From NCBI GenBank assembly GCA_031296935.1, contig JAVDPD010000005.1, positions 62,001 to 126,000 on the forward strand: a DNA stretch of 64,000 nucleotides, written 5' to 3'. The translations under genes and the position numbers were made by a program. Every line of letters starts with the position of its first letter. Position 1 is the first letter of the stretch. Below are positions 30,137 to 38,742 of the stretch, in pieces. Origin of the DNA: Cerasicoccus maritimus (lineage in GTDB: Bacteria > Verrucomicrobiota > Verrucomicrobiia > Opitutales > Cerasicoccaceae). The notes below the pieces were generated by a model. That model saw only the letters and a program-made list of their open reading frames with translations. It did no database searches and had not been told where the DNA came from.

Positions 30137-30742
30137 TTACAACTTCGGCGCTTCTCCGTTTGAATGAGAAAGCAGCGGAATCGCGTAAGCCACGAACAGC
30201 ACCATGCCAAGAAAAAAGGTAAACGGCAGTAGCGGCAGGCCAATGGCCATGAGGCCAACCCAGGCAATGCTGGGGATGAGCAGCTTCTTCCAATTGGCTT
30301 CAACCGGCGCAAAGATATTCTCCACATCGGCCAGCGAAGCGAAGTTTTGGGTGCGCTGGTAGAGGATCAACGCGGAGCAAAACATCGGTAGGCCGACGAC
30401 GAATGCTGCCGATCGTGCGAGCCAGGAGAAAATGTCCAGAAACGAGCCAGGGACCATGCCGAAAAGCCAGGTGATCAGGACCGCCAGCACGAGCGGAATG
30501 CCCACCCAGGCAATGAAGACTGCCAGCCCGTGGAGGCCGACCATGAACATGCGCTGCCAGTTGTCCCAATCGGGGAGGGCGGCGCTCGCGTCACGGCGCA
30601 GCATGAAGGCGTAGGCAAAGAGATAGCCGAACGCCAAGGGGAGTCCAATGATGGTTAAACACAGCGCTCCGCCGATCAACAGCTTCTTCCAGCTGTCGTG
30701 TTCCGTAAAAATGCGCTCGCCAATAGTTTCAATGCTTGCCAT
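30137..30742 (-). CDS. DUF4013-like polytopic membrane protein
   Basis: 201 residues with about five hydrophobic segments, starting after a short amphipathic N-terminus (IGERIFTEHDSWKKLLIGGA). The motif PDWDNWQRMFMVGLHGLAVF resembles DUF4013 proteins. The function is unknown. It is divergent from ispA with 34 bp between start codons, so both promoters must overlap the neighbouring genes. The FmdB gene follows it. Confidence 0.78.
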   Translation of the reverse strand: MASIETIGERIFTEHDSWKKLLIGGALCLTIIGLPLAFGYLFAYAFMLRRDASAALPDWDNWQRMFMVGLHGLAVFIAWVGIPLVLAVLITWLFGMVPGSFLDIFSWLARSAAFVVGLPMFCSALILYQRTQNFASLADVENIFAPVEANWKKLLIPSIAWVGLMAIGLPLLPFTFFLGMVLFVAYAIPLLSHSNGEAPKL

Positions 30743-30776
30743 ATCTGCCGGTTTTTACGCCCTGATTCTCACGCCC

Positions 30777-31655
30777 ATGGATTTCAAAGCAACAGTAAAC
30801 GAATACCGCGAACGCGTCGAAAAAGCACTCGACGAACTCACCCCCGCTGCCAGCGTCCGCCCGGCAGTGCTCCACGAAGCCATGCGCTACAGTGTGTTGG
30901 CTGGTGGCAAGCGTTTGCGCCCCTGTTTGATCCTCGCGGCATATGAGCTTTTTGAGTCGAAGAATGATCCGATGTCCGCTTGCGTGGCAATGGAATGCAT
31001 GCACACCTACAGCCTGATCCACGACGACTTGCCTTGCATGGACGACTCCGATCTGCGCCGTGGTCGCCCGACCTGCCACAAGCAGTTCGACGAAGAAACC
31101 GCGCTGCTTGCTGGTGATGCCCTGCTGACCTACGCGCTCTGGATTCTGGCCGACAAGTATCGCTACGATCCGCAACTCGCCGTCGATCTGGTACACGACC
31201 TCGGTGACGCCGCTGGCAGCGAGAAGCTCATCGGCGGCCAAATGGAAGACCTCCTTGGTGAGCGCGACGAGCCGACTGCGGACCGGCTGGAGTTCATTCA
31301 CCTGAACAAAACCGGCGCACTGATCACCACTTCGCTGACGATGGGCTATCGCCTCACGGGCGCGTCCGCCGAAAATGTGGCCATCATGCGCGAAGCGGGC
31401 AAGCACATCGGTTTGGCATTCCAAATCATCGATGACATTCTGGATGCAACTTCCGACGCCGAAACGATGGGCAAGCCCGTGGGCGCGGACGAAGAGAACA
31501 ACAAGATGACTTACCCGGCGCTCTACGGCTTGGAGGCATCTCGCGCCAAGGCCCACGAGCACACCGAAGAGGCGATTAAGCGCTTCGAGCAGCTCGGCGG
31601 TAACAACACGGTGTTGATCGAGCTGGCCCGCTACATGGAGCAGCGGATTAACTAA
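30777..31655 (+). CDS. ispA: Farnesyl diphosphate synthase (IspA-type)
   Basis: The 292-residue trans-prenyltransferase makes C15 farnesyl diphosphate from IPP and DMAPP. The first aspartate-rich motif is IHDDLPCMDDSDLRRGRPT (D83, D84, D89) and the second is FQIIDDILDAT (D219, D220, D223). The fifth residue before the first motif is Tyr78, as in short-chain FPP synthases such as E. coli IspA, so C15 is more likely than C20. The ATG at 30777 is chosen because it starts the conserved region; earlier in-frame codons would overlap the divergent DUF4013-like gene. A strong terminator follows. Confidence 0.93.
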   Translation: MDFKATVNEYRERVEKALDELTPAASVRPAVLHEAMRYSVLAGGKRLRPCLILAAYELFESKNDPMSACVAMECMHTYSLIHDDLPCMDDSDLRRGRPTCHKQFDEETALLAGDALLTYALWILADKYRYDPQLAVDLVHDLGDAAGSEKLIGGQMEDLLGERDEPTADRLEFIHLNKTGALITTSLTMGYRLTGASAENVAIMREAGKHIGLAFQIIDDILDATSDAETMGKPVGADEENNKMTYPALYGLEASRAKAHEHTEEAIKRFEQLGGNNTVLIELARYMEQRIN

Positions 31656-31698
31656 TCATCGTCGTTCCCTTTTTGCTAGAAGGGCAGTTTTATCAATT

Positions 31699-31729
31699 TA
31701 AAGAGGCGTCCATTGGGCGCCTCTTTTTT
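31699..31729 (+). terminator. Rho-independent terminator after ispA
   Basis: The stem GAGGCGTCC / GGGCGCCTC around an ATT loop is followed by TTTTTT. The T-tract ends in AA and touches an ISL3-type end at 31732. Confidence 0.85.
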
Positions 31730-31731
31730 AA

Positions 31732-32835
31732 GGTTCATCGTGATTTATCGTAGAATGCATGCTTACAAAGCACCACTCCCTCAGGCTCTTACCTCAAAAG
31801 AAGATGATTTGAGTTTGAGAATACGATGTGGCTACGGGCTGTAGGCTTTCCAAAACAAGGTTAATAGATCAATCTCCATTCATTGAAGTGGGGTCAACGC
31901 TGGCCTGGGCGTTGTAGCTTTGCGTCACCGCGCTGCTTTTGCCTTTGCGCATCAGGCGCGAATCCGGATCGGTCAGGTTGGTTTGTTCGCCGGAGGCAGG
32001 TTGGTCGTCCGGCGGCTCGGGACGACGGCCCTTGCCATTACGCTTTTGGTGCGCCTGGACTTTGGCTTCGTAGGCCGGGCGCTGGGCGGCGGCGCGCTCT
32101 TTGGCCCGTGCTTGCAGGGTCCGCTGGGCCGCATCCATCTGCTCGCGCAGGGCTTGGCGACGGGCAATCTCCGACGGCAGGCGCTCGTCCACTTCCGTGT
32201 TGTCGGCCTGCTCGGCCCGGGCGCAAAGCGCCTCGATGTCCGCGCTCAGGCGCGTTTCGAGCTGCCGGGCCCGTTCGTAGGTGACGTTGCGGTCCTTGCT
32301 CGCGTTGGCCCTCACGTGCGTGCCATCGATGGCGACCGTGCCCAGCTTGAACAGCTTCAACTCGCGCGCCAAAAGCAACACCTCAAGAAAACACGCCGTG
32401 AAGGCCGCGTGGTTTTCACGACGAAAAGCGCAAATGGTGTCGTGGTCCGGGTGCGTGTCGCCCGTCAGGTAACGCACGCAAACGTCCCGGTAGGTCGCGC
32501 GCTCGATACGGCGGGAACCGAACAATCCGTGGCTGTAACTGTAAATCAGCAGCGCCAACAGCATCCGCGGCGGATACTGCGACTTGCCCGCTCGCGTGCG
32601 CTTTATCTTGAAAGCGCTCAAGTCAACGCGATCAACCGCCTCCAAGATGAAATGCACCGGGTCGTCCTCAGCAACCCACTCACGCATATCAACCGGTAAC
32701 AAAAGAGGCGTTTCCCGATCTACCATCACAAAATCCATCAAAACAGCAAATCAACTTCAGCAAAGCTAGGCCATCAAATCCGACAGGCTGCTAGTATCTT
32801 TGCACTACATTAGCCCCCGCGTTCGACGATGAACC
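31732..32835 (-). mobile_element. Composite IS scar: ISL3-type remnant interrupted by IS1182-type sequence
   Basis: Both outer ends are ISL3-type: GGTTCATCGTGATTTATCG reading rightwards at 31732, and GGTTCATCGTCGAACGCGGG reading leftwards from 32835. The flanks repeat TTTTTAA on both sides (a 7-bp target duplication). On the minus strand, sequence just inside 32835 and again at about 31890-31740 matches the 24737 copy, including the start of its transposase gene. Between these two parts lies a truncated IS1182-type transposase gene. Confidence 0.75.
31869..32738 (-). pseudogene. IS1182-family transposase, C-terminally truncated
   Basis: The reading MDFVMVDRETPLLLPVDMR starts a DUF772-type transposase. 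It contains MLLALLIYSYSHGLFGSRRI, YLTGDTHPDHDTICAFRREN, KLGTVAIDGTHVRANASKDR and a Glu/Ala/Arg-rich coiled coil. The expected YNAQ-type block appears (SYNAQASVDP), but the frame then runs into ISL3 sequence and stops at residue 289. IS1182 transposases are normally about 150 or more residues longer, so the catalytic C-terminal part is missing. An ATG at 32738 is preferred over the preceding TTG. Confidence 0.8.
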
Positions 32836-32869
32836 TTTTTAATTTGCTCGTTGTCTGAGGTAATATAGC

Positions 32870-33022
32870 ATGGCAATAGTGAGAGCTGCTAAGTACGAAA
32901 GAACAAATATCCGGCGTGTACGGAAGGAGAGAAAAAGTAAGGTGCCCCTGCTATTAGCATTAGGTGGGGTAATCTTAGGGCTCGTTGCAGCTTGGCTGAT
33001 CTGGTTCAAGCAAGTGCATTAG
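32870..33022 (+). CDS. Small basic single-pass membrane protein (50 aa)
   Basis: The 50-residue frame starts MAIVRAAKYERTNIRRVRKE with a strongly basic N-terminus. It ends with one hydrophobic helix (VPLLLALGGVILGLVAAWLI) and WFKQVH. A GAGG about 9 bp before the ATG could serve as ribosome-binding site. The positive-inside arrangement supports a real inner-membrane peptide. No family is recognised. It lies between the IS scar and phrB. Confidence 0.5.
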   Translation: MAIVRAAKYERTNIRRVRKERKSKVPLLLALGGVILGLVAAWLIWFKQVH

Positions 33023-33076
33023 CAAATATTCTTGCACTGCCGTTTGCACATTGGCTGTGAGTTCATTTACTGAACT

Positions 33077-34522
33077 GTGCCCGATTCTTCTACCGCTCCC
33101 TGCCTGGTTTGGTTTCGCCAGGATCTACGCATTCACGATAACCCAGCCCTACAAGCCGCTATCGAGCGTGGCGGGCCGATCGTGCCGGTATTTATCTGCG
33201 ATGAAAAAGGCGAGGGGCAGTGGTCTTTTGGCGGTGCGACCAAATGGTGGCTGTACCATGCGCTCAAGGACCTCGCCGATCAACTGGCCGACTACGACTT
33301 GCGGTTGATTATTCGCCGCGGTCAGACCGGCGCCGAACTCAAGCAACTGCTCCAAGATACGCGCGCCGACGCCGTTTACTGGAATCGTCGCTATGAGCCG
33401 GATGTCATCAAGCGCGACACGCAGATCAAGGAAACGCTGACCGCCGATGGCTTCGAGGTCGAAAGCTTCAATGCATCGCTGCTCTTCGAGCCCTGGAAAA
33501 TCAAGAACCAGTCAGGTAAGCCGTTTCAGGTTTTTACGCCGTATTGGAAGCATTGCCTCAAACAGGATATTGTGCCGCCCGTCAGCGTGGATCACCGCCA
33601 AGCCAGGCCGCTTAGCGAGCAACCCGCGTCGCTGGAGCTGGATGAGCTGGAACTCCTACCAACGATTAAATGGGACTCCGGCTTCTACGATTTCTGGACG
33701 CCCACGAGCACTGCCGCACGCCAACGTCTAGGCAAGCTCGCTGCCAGCGGCGCTTCGGGCTATGTGAGTGATCGTGACCGTCCGGATATGGACGGCACCT
33801 CGCGCCTCTCGCCATACTTGCACTTCGGGCAGATTGGTCCGCGCGAAGTCTTTGCCGCGTTTGACAAACATGATTCGACTGGCGTCAAAGGCGGCAAAAA
33901 GTTTTTGTCCGAGGTTGGTTGGCGCGAGTTTTCGCATCACCTGATGTTTCACTTTCCACACACGCCAACTGATGCCTTGCGCCCGGAGTTTAACCACTTT
34001 CCGTGGGAGATGGACGAGCAGCTCCTCCGCGCCTGGCAAAAGGGCGAGACTGGCTACCCGATTGTCGACGCCGGCATGCGCCAACTCTGGGCCACTGGCT
34101 GGATGCACAACCGCGTGCGCATGATCGTGGCCTCGATCCTCGTGAAGCACCTGCTGATTCCGTGGCAGGAAGGCGCACGCTGGTTCTGGGATACGCTCGT
34201 CGACGCCGACCTCGCCAACAACACGCAAGGCTGGCAGTGGAGCGCAGGTTGTGGCGCGGACGCCGCGCCATACTTCCGGGTGTTCAATCCGATCTTGCAG
34301 GGGCAGAAATTTGACCCCAACGGCGATTACGTGCGCGAATGGGTGCCCGAGCTGCGCCTCGTGGAAACGAAGGTGATCCACGAGCCCTGGGAGGCCGGAT
34401 TCGACCAGTTAAATCGCGTGGTGATTGGCCGCGATTACCCGGCACCCATCGTCGACCACAAGCGTGGCCGTAACCGCGCGCTCCAAGCCTACGAAAAGCT
34501 CAAGGCACTGCGGTCGAAGTAG
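33077..34522 (+). CDS. phrB: Deoxyribodipyrimidine photolyase
   Basis: FAD-dependent photolyase that uses blue light to split UV-induced pyrimidine dimers. The start is a GTG (33077), the only codon close to the N-terminal CLVWFRQDLRIHDNPALQAA. The antenna domain spans about 1-130. The C-terminal FAD-binding domain contains GTSRLSPYLHFGQIGPREV, GETGYPIVDAGMRQLWATGW, MHNRVRMIVASILVKHLL and NTQGWQWSAGCGADAAPYF. At 481 residues it has normal length for class I CPD photolyases. Cryptochrome-like function cannot be excluded from sequence alone. Confidence 0.95.
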   Translation: MPDSSTAPCLVWFRQDLRIHDNPALQAAIERGGPIVPVFICDEKGEGQWSFGGATKWWLYHALKDLADQLADYDLRLIIRRGQTGAELKQLLQDTRADAVYWNRRYEPDVIKRDTQIKETLTADGFEVESFNASLLFEPWKIKNQSGKPFQVFTPYWKHCLKQDIVPPVSVDHRQARPLSEQPASLELDELELLPTIKWDSGFYDFWTPTSTAARQRLGKLAASGASGYVSDRDRPDMDGTSRLSPYLHFGQIGPREVFAAFDKHDSTGVKGGKKFLSEVGWREFSHHLMFHFPHTPTDALRPEFNHFPWEMDEQLLRAWQKGETGYPIVDAGMRQLWATGWMHNRVRMIVASILVKHLLIPWQEGARWFWDTLVDADLANNTQGWQWSAGCGADAAPYFRVFNPILQGQKFDPNGDYVREWVPELRLVETKVIHEPWEAGFDQLNRVVIGRDYPAPIVDHKRGRNRALQAYEKLKALRSK

Positions 34523-34597
34523 AGGGCGGAATCAGGCGTCGAATAGAAGGTTATATTTTTCCCTTTCCCCGGAGCGCGGACCGCTTATCGTTCCCGC

Positions 34598-35662
34598 ATG
34601 GATCTCAATCCCGTCCGTGATAAAATCGACGCTATCGACCGCGAAATCATCGCCAAGCTGAACGAACGTTTCCGCCTGGCGCACGAAGTCGCGCGCGTAA
34701 AGCAAGAGGCGGGGCTGCCGATCTATCACCCGGGTCGCGAGGAAGCGCTCATGCGCAAGCTGAGCGATGTCAACACCGGGCCGCTCTCCGAGGCTGGCAT
34801 GCGCGCCATTTACCGCGAAATCATCTCCGCGATGATCGCGCTGGAAGAGCCGCTGACCATTGCCTACCTCGGACCAGAGGCGACCTACACCGAGCAGGCC
34901 GCGCGCAAGAATTTCGGGGCTCAGCCCAAATATGTACCGCTGGCGACGATCCCCGATGTGTTTGCCGCCGTCGAAAAGGGCGAGGCGCATCACGGTGTGG
35001 TCCCGATTGAGAACTCCACTGGCGGCGTCGTCAGCCACTCGATGGACATGCTCGCGGAGACCGATCTGACGATCATTAATCAAATTTTCCTGCCCATCGA
35101 GCATTGCCTGATCTCCAACTCCGCGCTGGAGGACATCAAGGAAGTGCACTCCAAAGACCAGGCCCTTGCGCAATGCCGCGACTGGTTGGCGCGCCATCTG
35201 CCGCATGCCAAGCAAGTCGATGCCGACAGCACCGCCCAGGCAGTTAAGCTGGCTGGCGAAACCGAGGGCGTGGCGGCGTTAGCGAGCGAGTTGGCCTCCG
35301 AGCGCTACGGCGTGCCCGTGATCAAGCGAAACATCCAAGATGTCGCAATAAGCGTGACGCGTTTCATTGTCCTTGGCCGCGAACCCGTTGGCGGCGGCAC
35401 CGGCCACGACCGCACGAGTCTCATTTTATCGATCAACGACGAGCCCGGTGCCCTGGAAAATGCGATTAAGCCCTTCAGCTCACGCGGCATCAACATGACT
35501 AAAATTGAATCTCGTCTCAGCCGCCGCAAGGCCTGGGACTACTTGTTCTACATCGACATCGATGGCCACTGGGAGGACGAAGCGGTCCAAGCCGCCGTCA
35601 CCGAGCTGAAGGCCGGCTGCCCGCTCGTGAAGTGGCTGGGGAGTTACCCGGTCAAGGACTGA
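34598..35662 (+). CDS. pheA: Bifunctional chorismate mutase / prephenate dehydratase (P-protein)
   Basis: Commits chorismate to phenylalanine. Residues 1-85 are an AroQ-type chorismate mutase (MDLNPVRDKIDAIDREIIAK). Residues 92-275 are the prephenate dehydratase with AYLGPEATYTEQAA, GVVPIENSTGGVVSHSMDML and the catalytic ISVTRFIVLG. Residues 280-354 are an ACT domain with PGALENAIKPFSSRGINMTK and IESRLSRR, which should bind phenylalanine for feedback inhibition. All three parts are intact. The stop overlaps the start of a small membrane-protein gene (TGATG). Confidence 0.96.
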   Translation: MDLNPVRDKIDAIDREIIAKLNERFRLAHEVARVKQEAGLPIYHPGREEALMRKLSDVNTGPLSEAGMRAIYREIISAMIALEEPLTIAYLGPEATYTEQAARKNFGAQPKYVPLATIPDVFAAVEKGEAHHGVVPIENSTGGVVSHSMDMLAETDLTIINQIFLPIEHCLISNSALEDIKEVHSKDQALAQCRDWLARHLPHAKQVDADSTAQAVKLAGETEGVAALASELASERYGVPVIKRNIQDVAISVTRFIVLGREPVGGGTGHDRTSLILSINDEPGALENAIKPFSSRGINMTKIESRLSRRKAWDYLFYIDIDGHWEDEAVQAAVTELKAGCPLVKWLGSYPVKD

Positions 35663-35862
35663 TGGAAGCCGTAGCTAAGCCAGTTCTGCATTGGCGTTCT
35701 GCACAGTTCGCAATGTTAGTTGTTTTTCTGGCAGCGCTCGTCGTTTTCTACTTGGACAGTATCGTTTTCAAAGCACACATCTTGGAGAGTTGGCTGTCGA
35801 CTGATTGGCATTCCGTATGTGATTTTTGGAGCCAGTTAATCTTTGGCAAAGTAATCAAATAG
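35662..35862 (+). CDS. Small single-pass membrane protein (66 aa)
   Basis: The ATG overlaps the pheA stop in a TGATG arrangement, suggesting coupled translation. One hydrophobic helix is visible (AQFAMLVVFLAALVVFYL), followed by a Trp-containing tail (ESWLSTDWHSVCDFWSQLIF). It is not a recognised family. The overlap with pheA is the main support for its being real. Confidence 0.5.
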   Translation: MEAVAKPVLHWRSAQFAMLVVFLAALVVFYLDSIVFKAHILESWLSTDWHSVCDFWSQLIFGKVIK

Positions 35863-35986
35863 TGCTCTCTTGCTTGCCTCCAAGCTCGCTATCTGCCATA
35901 ATTTCAGTATGAAAAGTCGGCGAGTTTCAAGCCTCTGGAGCACCTTAAGTATCGCCTACTGAGCGACCAAGCGTCGCCGCCGCTTC

Positions 35987-36049
35987 CTCATCCGCCTTCA
36001 GGGATTCATCGGCTTGGGCAAATACTTATCGTCGGCGAGGCGTCTGAAA
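35987..36049 (-). pseudogene. Duplicated 3'-end fragment of the AI-2E exporter gene
   Basis: This stretch is homologous to 37017-37080, the end of the exporter gene (region encoding REKYLPKLMNSLKADEQ). It has a 1-bp indel that breaks the frame. The two copies are in the same orientation and flank an MBL-fold gene. Confidence 0.65.
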
Positions 36050-36092
36050 GTTTGCTTTGCCAGTTTCACTAAAATGTATTCTTAATCACGAC

Positions 36093-36971
36093 ATGCGTCT
36101 AATTATTACAGCCTCTTCGACTGCGCTCTTCGCGACATGGGTTTTTATTGAGAATTTCGGTGTCTTGCTGGATGCGGGAGATGGGGTCAGTGCATGCTTG
36201 GGACAAAAGAGCCGCAAGGTTCGGCATGTCTTCGTGACGCATGCTGACCGCGATCACATCTGCGGGTTGTTGCAGCTCAATCAATTAAATGCGCGTGATG
36301 GCATACCGGCGATTTACTTTCCGCAGGACTGCGGTTCTTTTCCGGCACTGAAAGATTTTTTTGCGAAATTCGATCCACAATCCGGTGCCGCAACATGGAC
36401 CGGCCTTCAGGCGGACGCAGTGGTGAACTTGAAGGGCGAGTTTTCGGTTGAAGCTCGGAAGTCGAATCACGTCATTGCTGGAGATCTCTGCAAAGCACTT
36501 GACTACACCATCTGTTCTCAGCGTCGAACGTTGAAGACTGAATATCGCAATCTTCCAGGTCGGGAAATAGCGGAACTGCGTGCGGCCCAAGGGGAGGAGG
36601 CGATCACAGAGGTGCGGACAGAGAAGCTCATTGGCTATTCCGGTGATGCGCCGGAGCTGGAGTCAGAGCACTGGGATGGAGTTCGGATTTTGATCCATGA
36701 GGCGACTTTTTTAGAGCCTGAGACCGCGCGTAGTTCCCATTCCAATTTGCCTCAAGTATTGCGCGCGGCCTCTAAGCTTCAATTGGAGGCGCTCATTCTG
36801 ATTCACTTTTCAGCACGATACGCTCAAGAGGAAATTGAAGCAGCAATAAGGACCCAGGCGGCAAGCTTGTCCCCTAATTTTCCGATCTTTGCTGTGTATC
36901 CTGGAGAGGTAAAAACAGACATCTTGGCGTCGGTTCCCGTTTGGGAACCGAACTCATCGGCTATTGGCTGA
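36093..36971 (+). CDS. MBL-fold hydrolase, RNase Z-like
   Basis: 292 residues with the metal motif FVTHADRDHICGLLQL (HxDxDH variant of HxHxDH) and later GYSGDAPELES and ILIHEATFLEPE, which resemble the RNase Z/ElaC branch. Early sequence FIENFGVLLDAGDGVS replaces the usual GTxxxxP start. RNase Z trims tRNA 3' ends, but this protein could equally be a diverged paralogue. It is flanked by two direct copies of an exporter 3' end. Its codons are less GC-rich than those of its neighbours, so it may have been inserted. The ATG at 36093 is preferred to a TTG upstream. Confidence 0.75.
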   Translation: MRLIITASSTALFATWVFIENFGVLLDAGDGVSACLGQKSRKVRHVFVTHADRDHICGLLQLNQLNARDGIPAIYFPQDCGSFPALKDFFAKFDPQSGAATWTGLQADAVVNLKGEFSVEARKSNHVIAGDLCKALDYTICSQRRTLKTEYRNLPGREIAELRAAQGEEAITEVRTEKLIGYSGDAPELESEHWDGVRILIHEATFLEPETARSSHSNLPQVLRAASKLQLEALILIHFSARYAQEEIEAAIRTQAASLSPNFPIFAVYPGEVKTDILASVPVWEPNSSAIG

Positions 36972-37004
36972 AGCGAGCAGGGAACGGGCAGGGCCGTGCG
37001 TCAG

Positions 37005-38201
37005 CTAGGCAGTTTGCTCATCCGCCTTCAGGGAATTCATCAGCTTGGGCAGATACTTCTCGCGCGCCAAGCGCCAGAAAACGAGGAAGAACGCGGTCAG
37101 CGGGATGGCCATAATCATGCCCAGGATGCCGCCCAGCGCGGTGCCCCAAAAGAAGATCGAGAAGATGATGAGCATTGGGCCCATGCCGGTTTTGTCGCCC
37201 ATGATTTTCGGCGTGAGCACGTAGTCTTGGACGACTTGCACGACCGCGAAAGTCAGCACGCAGAAGCCGACCGTTGGCCAGCCGCCGCCAGTTTGAAAGA
37301 ACGCCAGCGGCAGCACGACACCGACGCCGAGGATCGTGCCGAGGTAAGGGACGATGTTTCCGAGGCCGACCATGATGCCGAGCAGGATCGCGAACTTCAG
37401 TCCGCTCAGGCCAAAGCCGATGGCAAATAGCACCGAGAGGATCATGCCGATCAGGATTTGCCCGCGGAAAAACGACACCAGGATGTCCACGAACTGCTTG
37501 ATCAGAAACATGATGTCGTCGCGCCATTTTTGATCGATGAACGAGAGCTGCGATTCGATGTCGCGCCACTTGTCGCGTTGGCTGTCGAGCAAGTAAAAGA
37601 GATAGACGGGGACCACGGCGTAGGCGGCGATCTTGGCGAACAATCCAATGAGAATGCCGCCGGCGGTGCCTAGCGTTTTGAGGGTTTGCTCGACTGCGGT
37701 TTTGATGCTGGAGCTGTGCTCGGCCACGAAGTTTTTGATCAACACATCGATGGACTCACCGCCGGTTTTTTCGGCGATCCAGTCCTTAAGCCAGGGCGCA
37801 TTTTCCGAGGCATAATTGATGACGTTGCTAGCCAGCGTGGGAGCGCTGTCAATCAGCTCGATGCTTTGTTTGAAAATGAGCGGGGCCGCGTAGGATGCGA
37901 GGGCCGCCATTGCCAGAATGACCAACGCAAAGAGCAGGCCGATGCTTTTGGCACGGCTAAGTTTCAGTTTGGTCTCAAAGAAATTGACGATCGGGCGGAG
38001 CAGGGTGGCGAGGATCGCCGCCAGCGCCACGGGCAGCAACACGTCGCTGAAGGTGTTGACGAAGCTGCGCATGAGCAGGAAAAGCCCATAGATCGCGCCG
38101 AGCACGATCACCCCCGCGAGCACGGTTAAACCCGCGCCGACGATGTTACGTTGAGTGGGCGAGAGCAGTCGTTTGGTGACCGATGGAGTATCGTCAGGCA
38201 T
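37005..38201 (-). CDS. AI-2E family transporter (PerM-like)
   Basis: 398 residues with about eight membrane helices and a soluble segment between TM3 and TM4, the PerM/TqsA layout. Features are GAIYGLFLLMRSFVNTFSDV at the N-terminus, the sequence FAIGFGLSGLKFAILLGIMV, GNIVPYLGTILGVGVVLPLA and VVQDYVLTPKIMGDKTGMGP. Family members export AI-2 or act as Na+/H+ antiporters; which applies here is open. Its 3' end is duplicated about 1 kb away at 35987. Confidence 0.9.
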   Translation of the reverse strand: MPDDTPSVTKRLLSPTQRNIVGAGLTVLAGVIVLGAIYGLFLLMRSFVNTFSDVLLPVALAAILATLLRPIVNFFETKLKLSRAKSIGLLFALVILAMAALASYAAPLIFKQSIELIDSAPTLASNVINYASENAPWLKDWIAEKTGGESIDVLIKNFVAEHSSSIKTAVEQTLKTLGTAGGILIGLFAKIAAYAVVPVYLFYLLDSQRDKWRDIESQLSFIDQKWRDDIMFLIKQFVDILVSFFRGQILIGMILSVLFAIGFGLSGLKFAILLGIMVGLGNIVPYLGTILGVGVVLPLAFFQTGGGWPTVGFCVLTFAVVQVVQDYVLTPKIMGDKTGMGPMLIIFSIFFWGTALGGILGMIMAIPLTAFFLVFWRLAREKYLPKLMNSLKADEQTA

Positions 38202-38279
38202 AGCTTGTTGGTAATAGACAGTCAGATCTGATAGTTGGCGAGTCCGTAATGCCGACCGTGAAACGATGGTAAATGGCGC

Positions 38280-38639
38280 TTATTGAAACACATGTTCCTT
38301 GGGAAGGATTGAACCGCAGTAGATGCAGCTTGCTCGGCTGGAGTTAGAATTTCGTCTGCAGCTTGGACACTCGACTATGCGCTGGGTCATCTTTCCGTCC
38401 GCTACGCCGTCCCGCAGGTCAATTTCCAGCATGCGGTCAGTCAGGTCTTGGTCGGTCAGATCGAAGCGTTCGCGAATGAGCTCCCACATGGCTTGAGAGG
38501 CGAGCGCCTGACGAACATGCTTTCGCTCAAATTCTTGGGCTTTGTTCTTGGCTCTCTCAGCTTTACCGCTGGCGATATTTGCTTCGCCTCTTGCAGTATT
38601 GATTTCGTTTTGTTGATAGAATTCCCAAAATAGACTCAT
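38280..38639 (-). CDS. Hypothetical coiled-coil and zinc-ribbon protein
   Basis: 119 residues: an Ala/Lys/Glu-rich helical N-terminal half (NIASGKAERAKNKAQEFERK), a helical middle, and a C-terminal ribbon CPSC...CIYCG. No family is recognised. A zinc-binding adaptor role is a guess. An 8-bp-arm inverted repeat (38643-38677) lies directly upstream of the start codon. Confidence 0.7.
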   Translation of the reverse strand: MSLFWEFYQQNEINTARGEANIASGKAERAKNKAQEFERKHVRQALASQAMWELIRERFDLTDQDLTDRMLEIDLRDGVADGKMTQRIVECPSCRRNSNSSRASCIYCGSILPKEHVFQ

Positions 38640-38642
38640 GGC

Positions 38643-38677
38643 ATCGTGTCGTGTCGTGTGTTAACTTTTGACACGAT
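38643..38677. promoter_or_regulatory. Inverted repeat ATCGTGTC/GACACGAT upstream of the zinc-ribbon gene
   Basis: The arms 38643-38650 and 38670-38677 are perfect 8-bp inverse repeats; the left arm extends into a CGTGT tandem run. It starts 4 bp from the start codon, so it could form a leader hairpin or an operator. Confidence 0.35.
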
Positions 38678-38742
38678 ACTACCCGCCAAATCCTTAGGCG
38701 CCAATTATAAGTTTGGCGTGGGATTATAGCTGCAACACGGGC

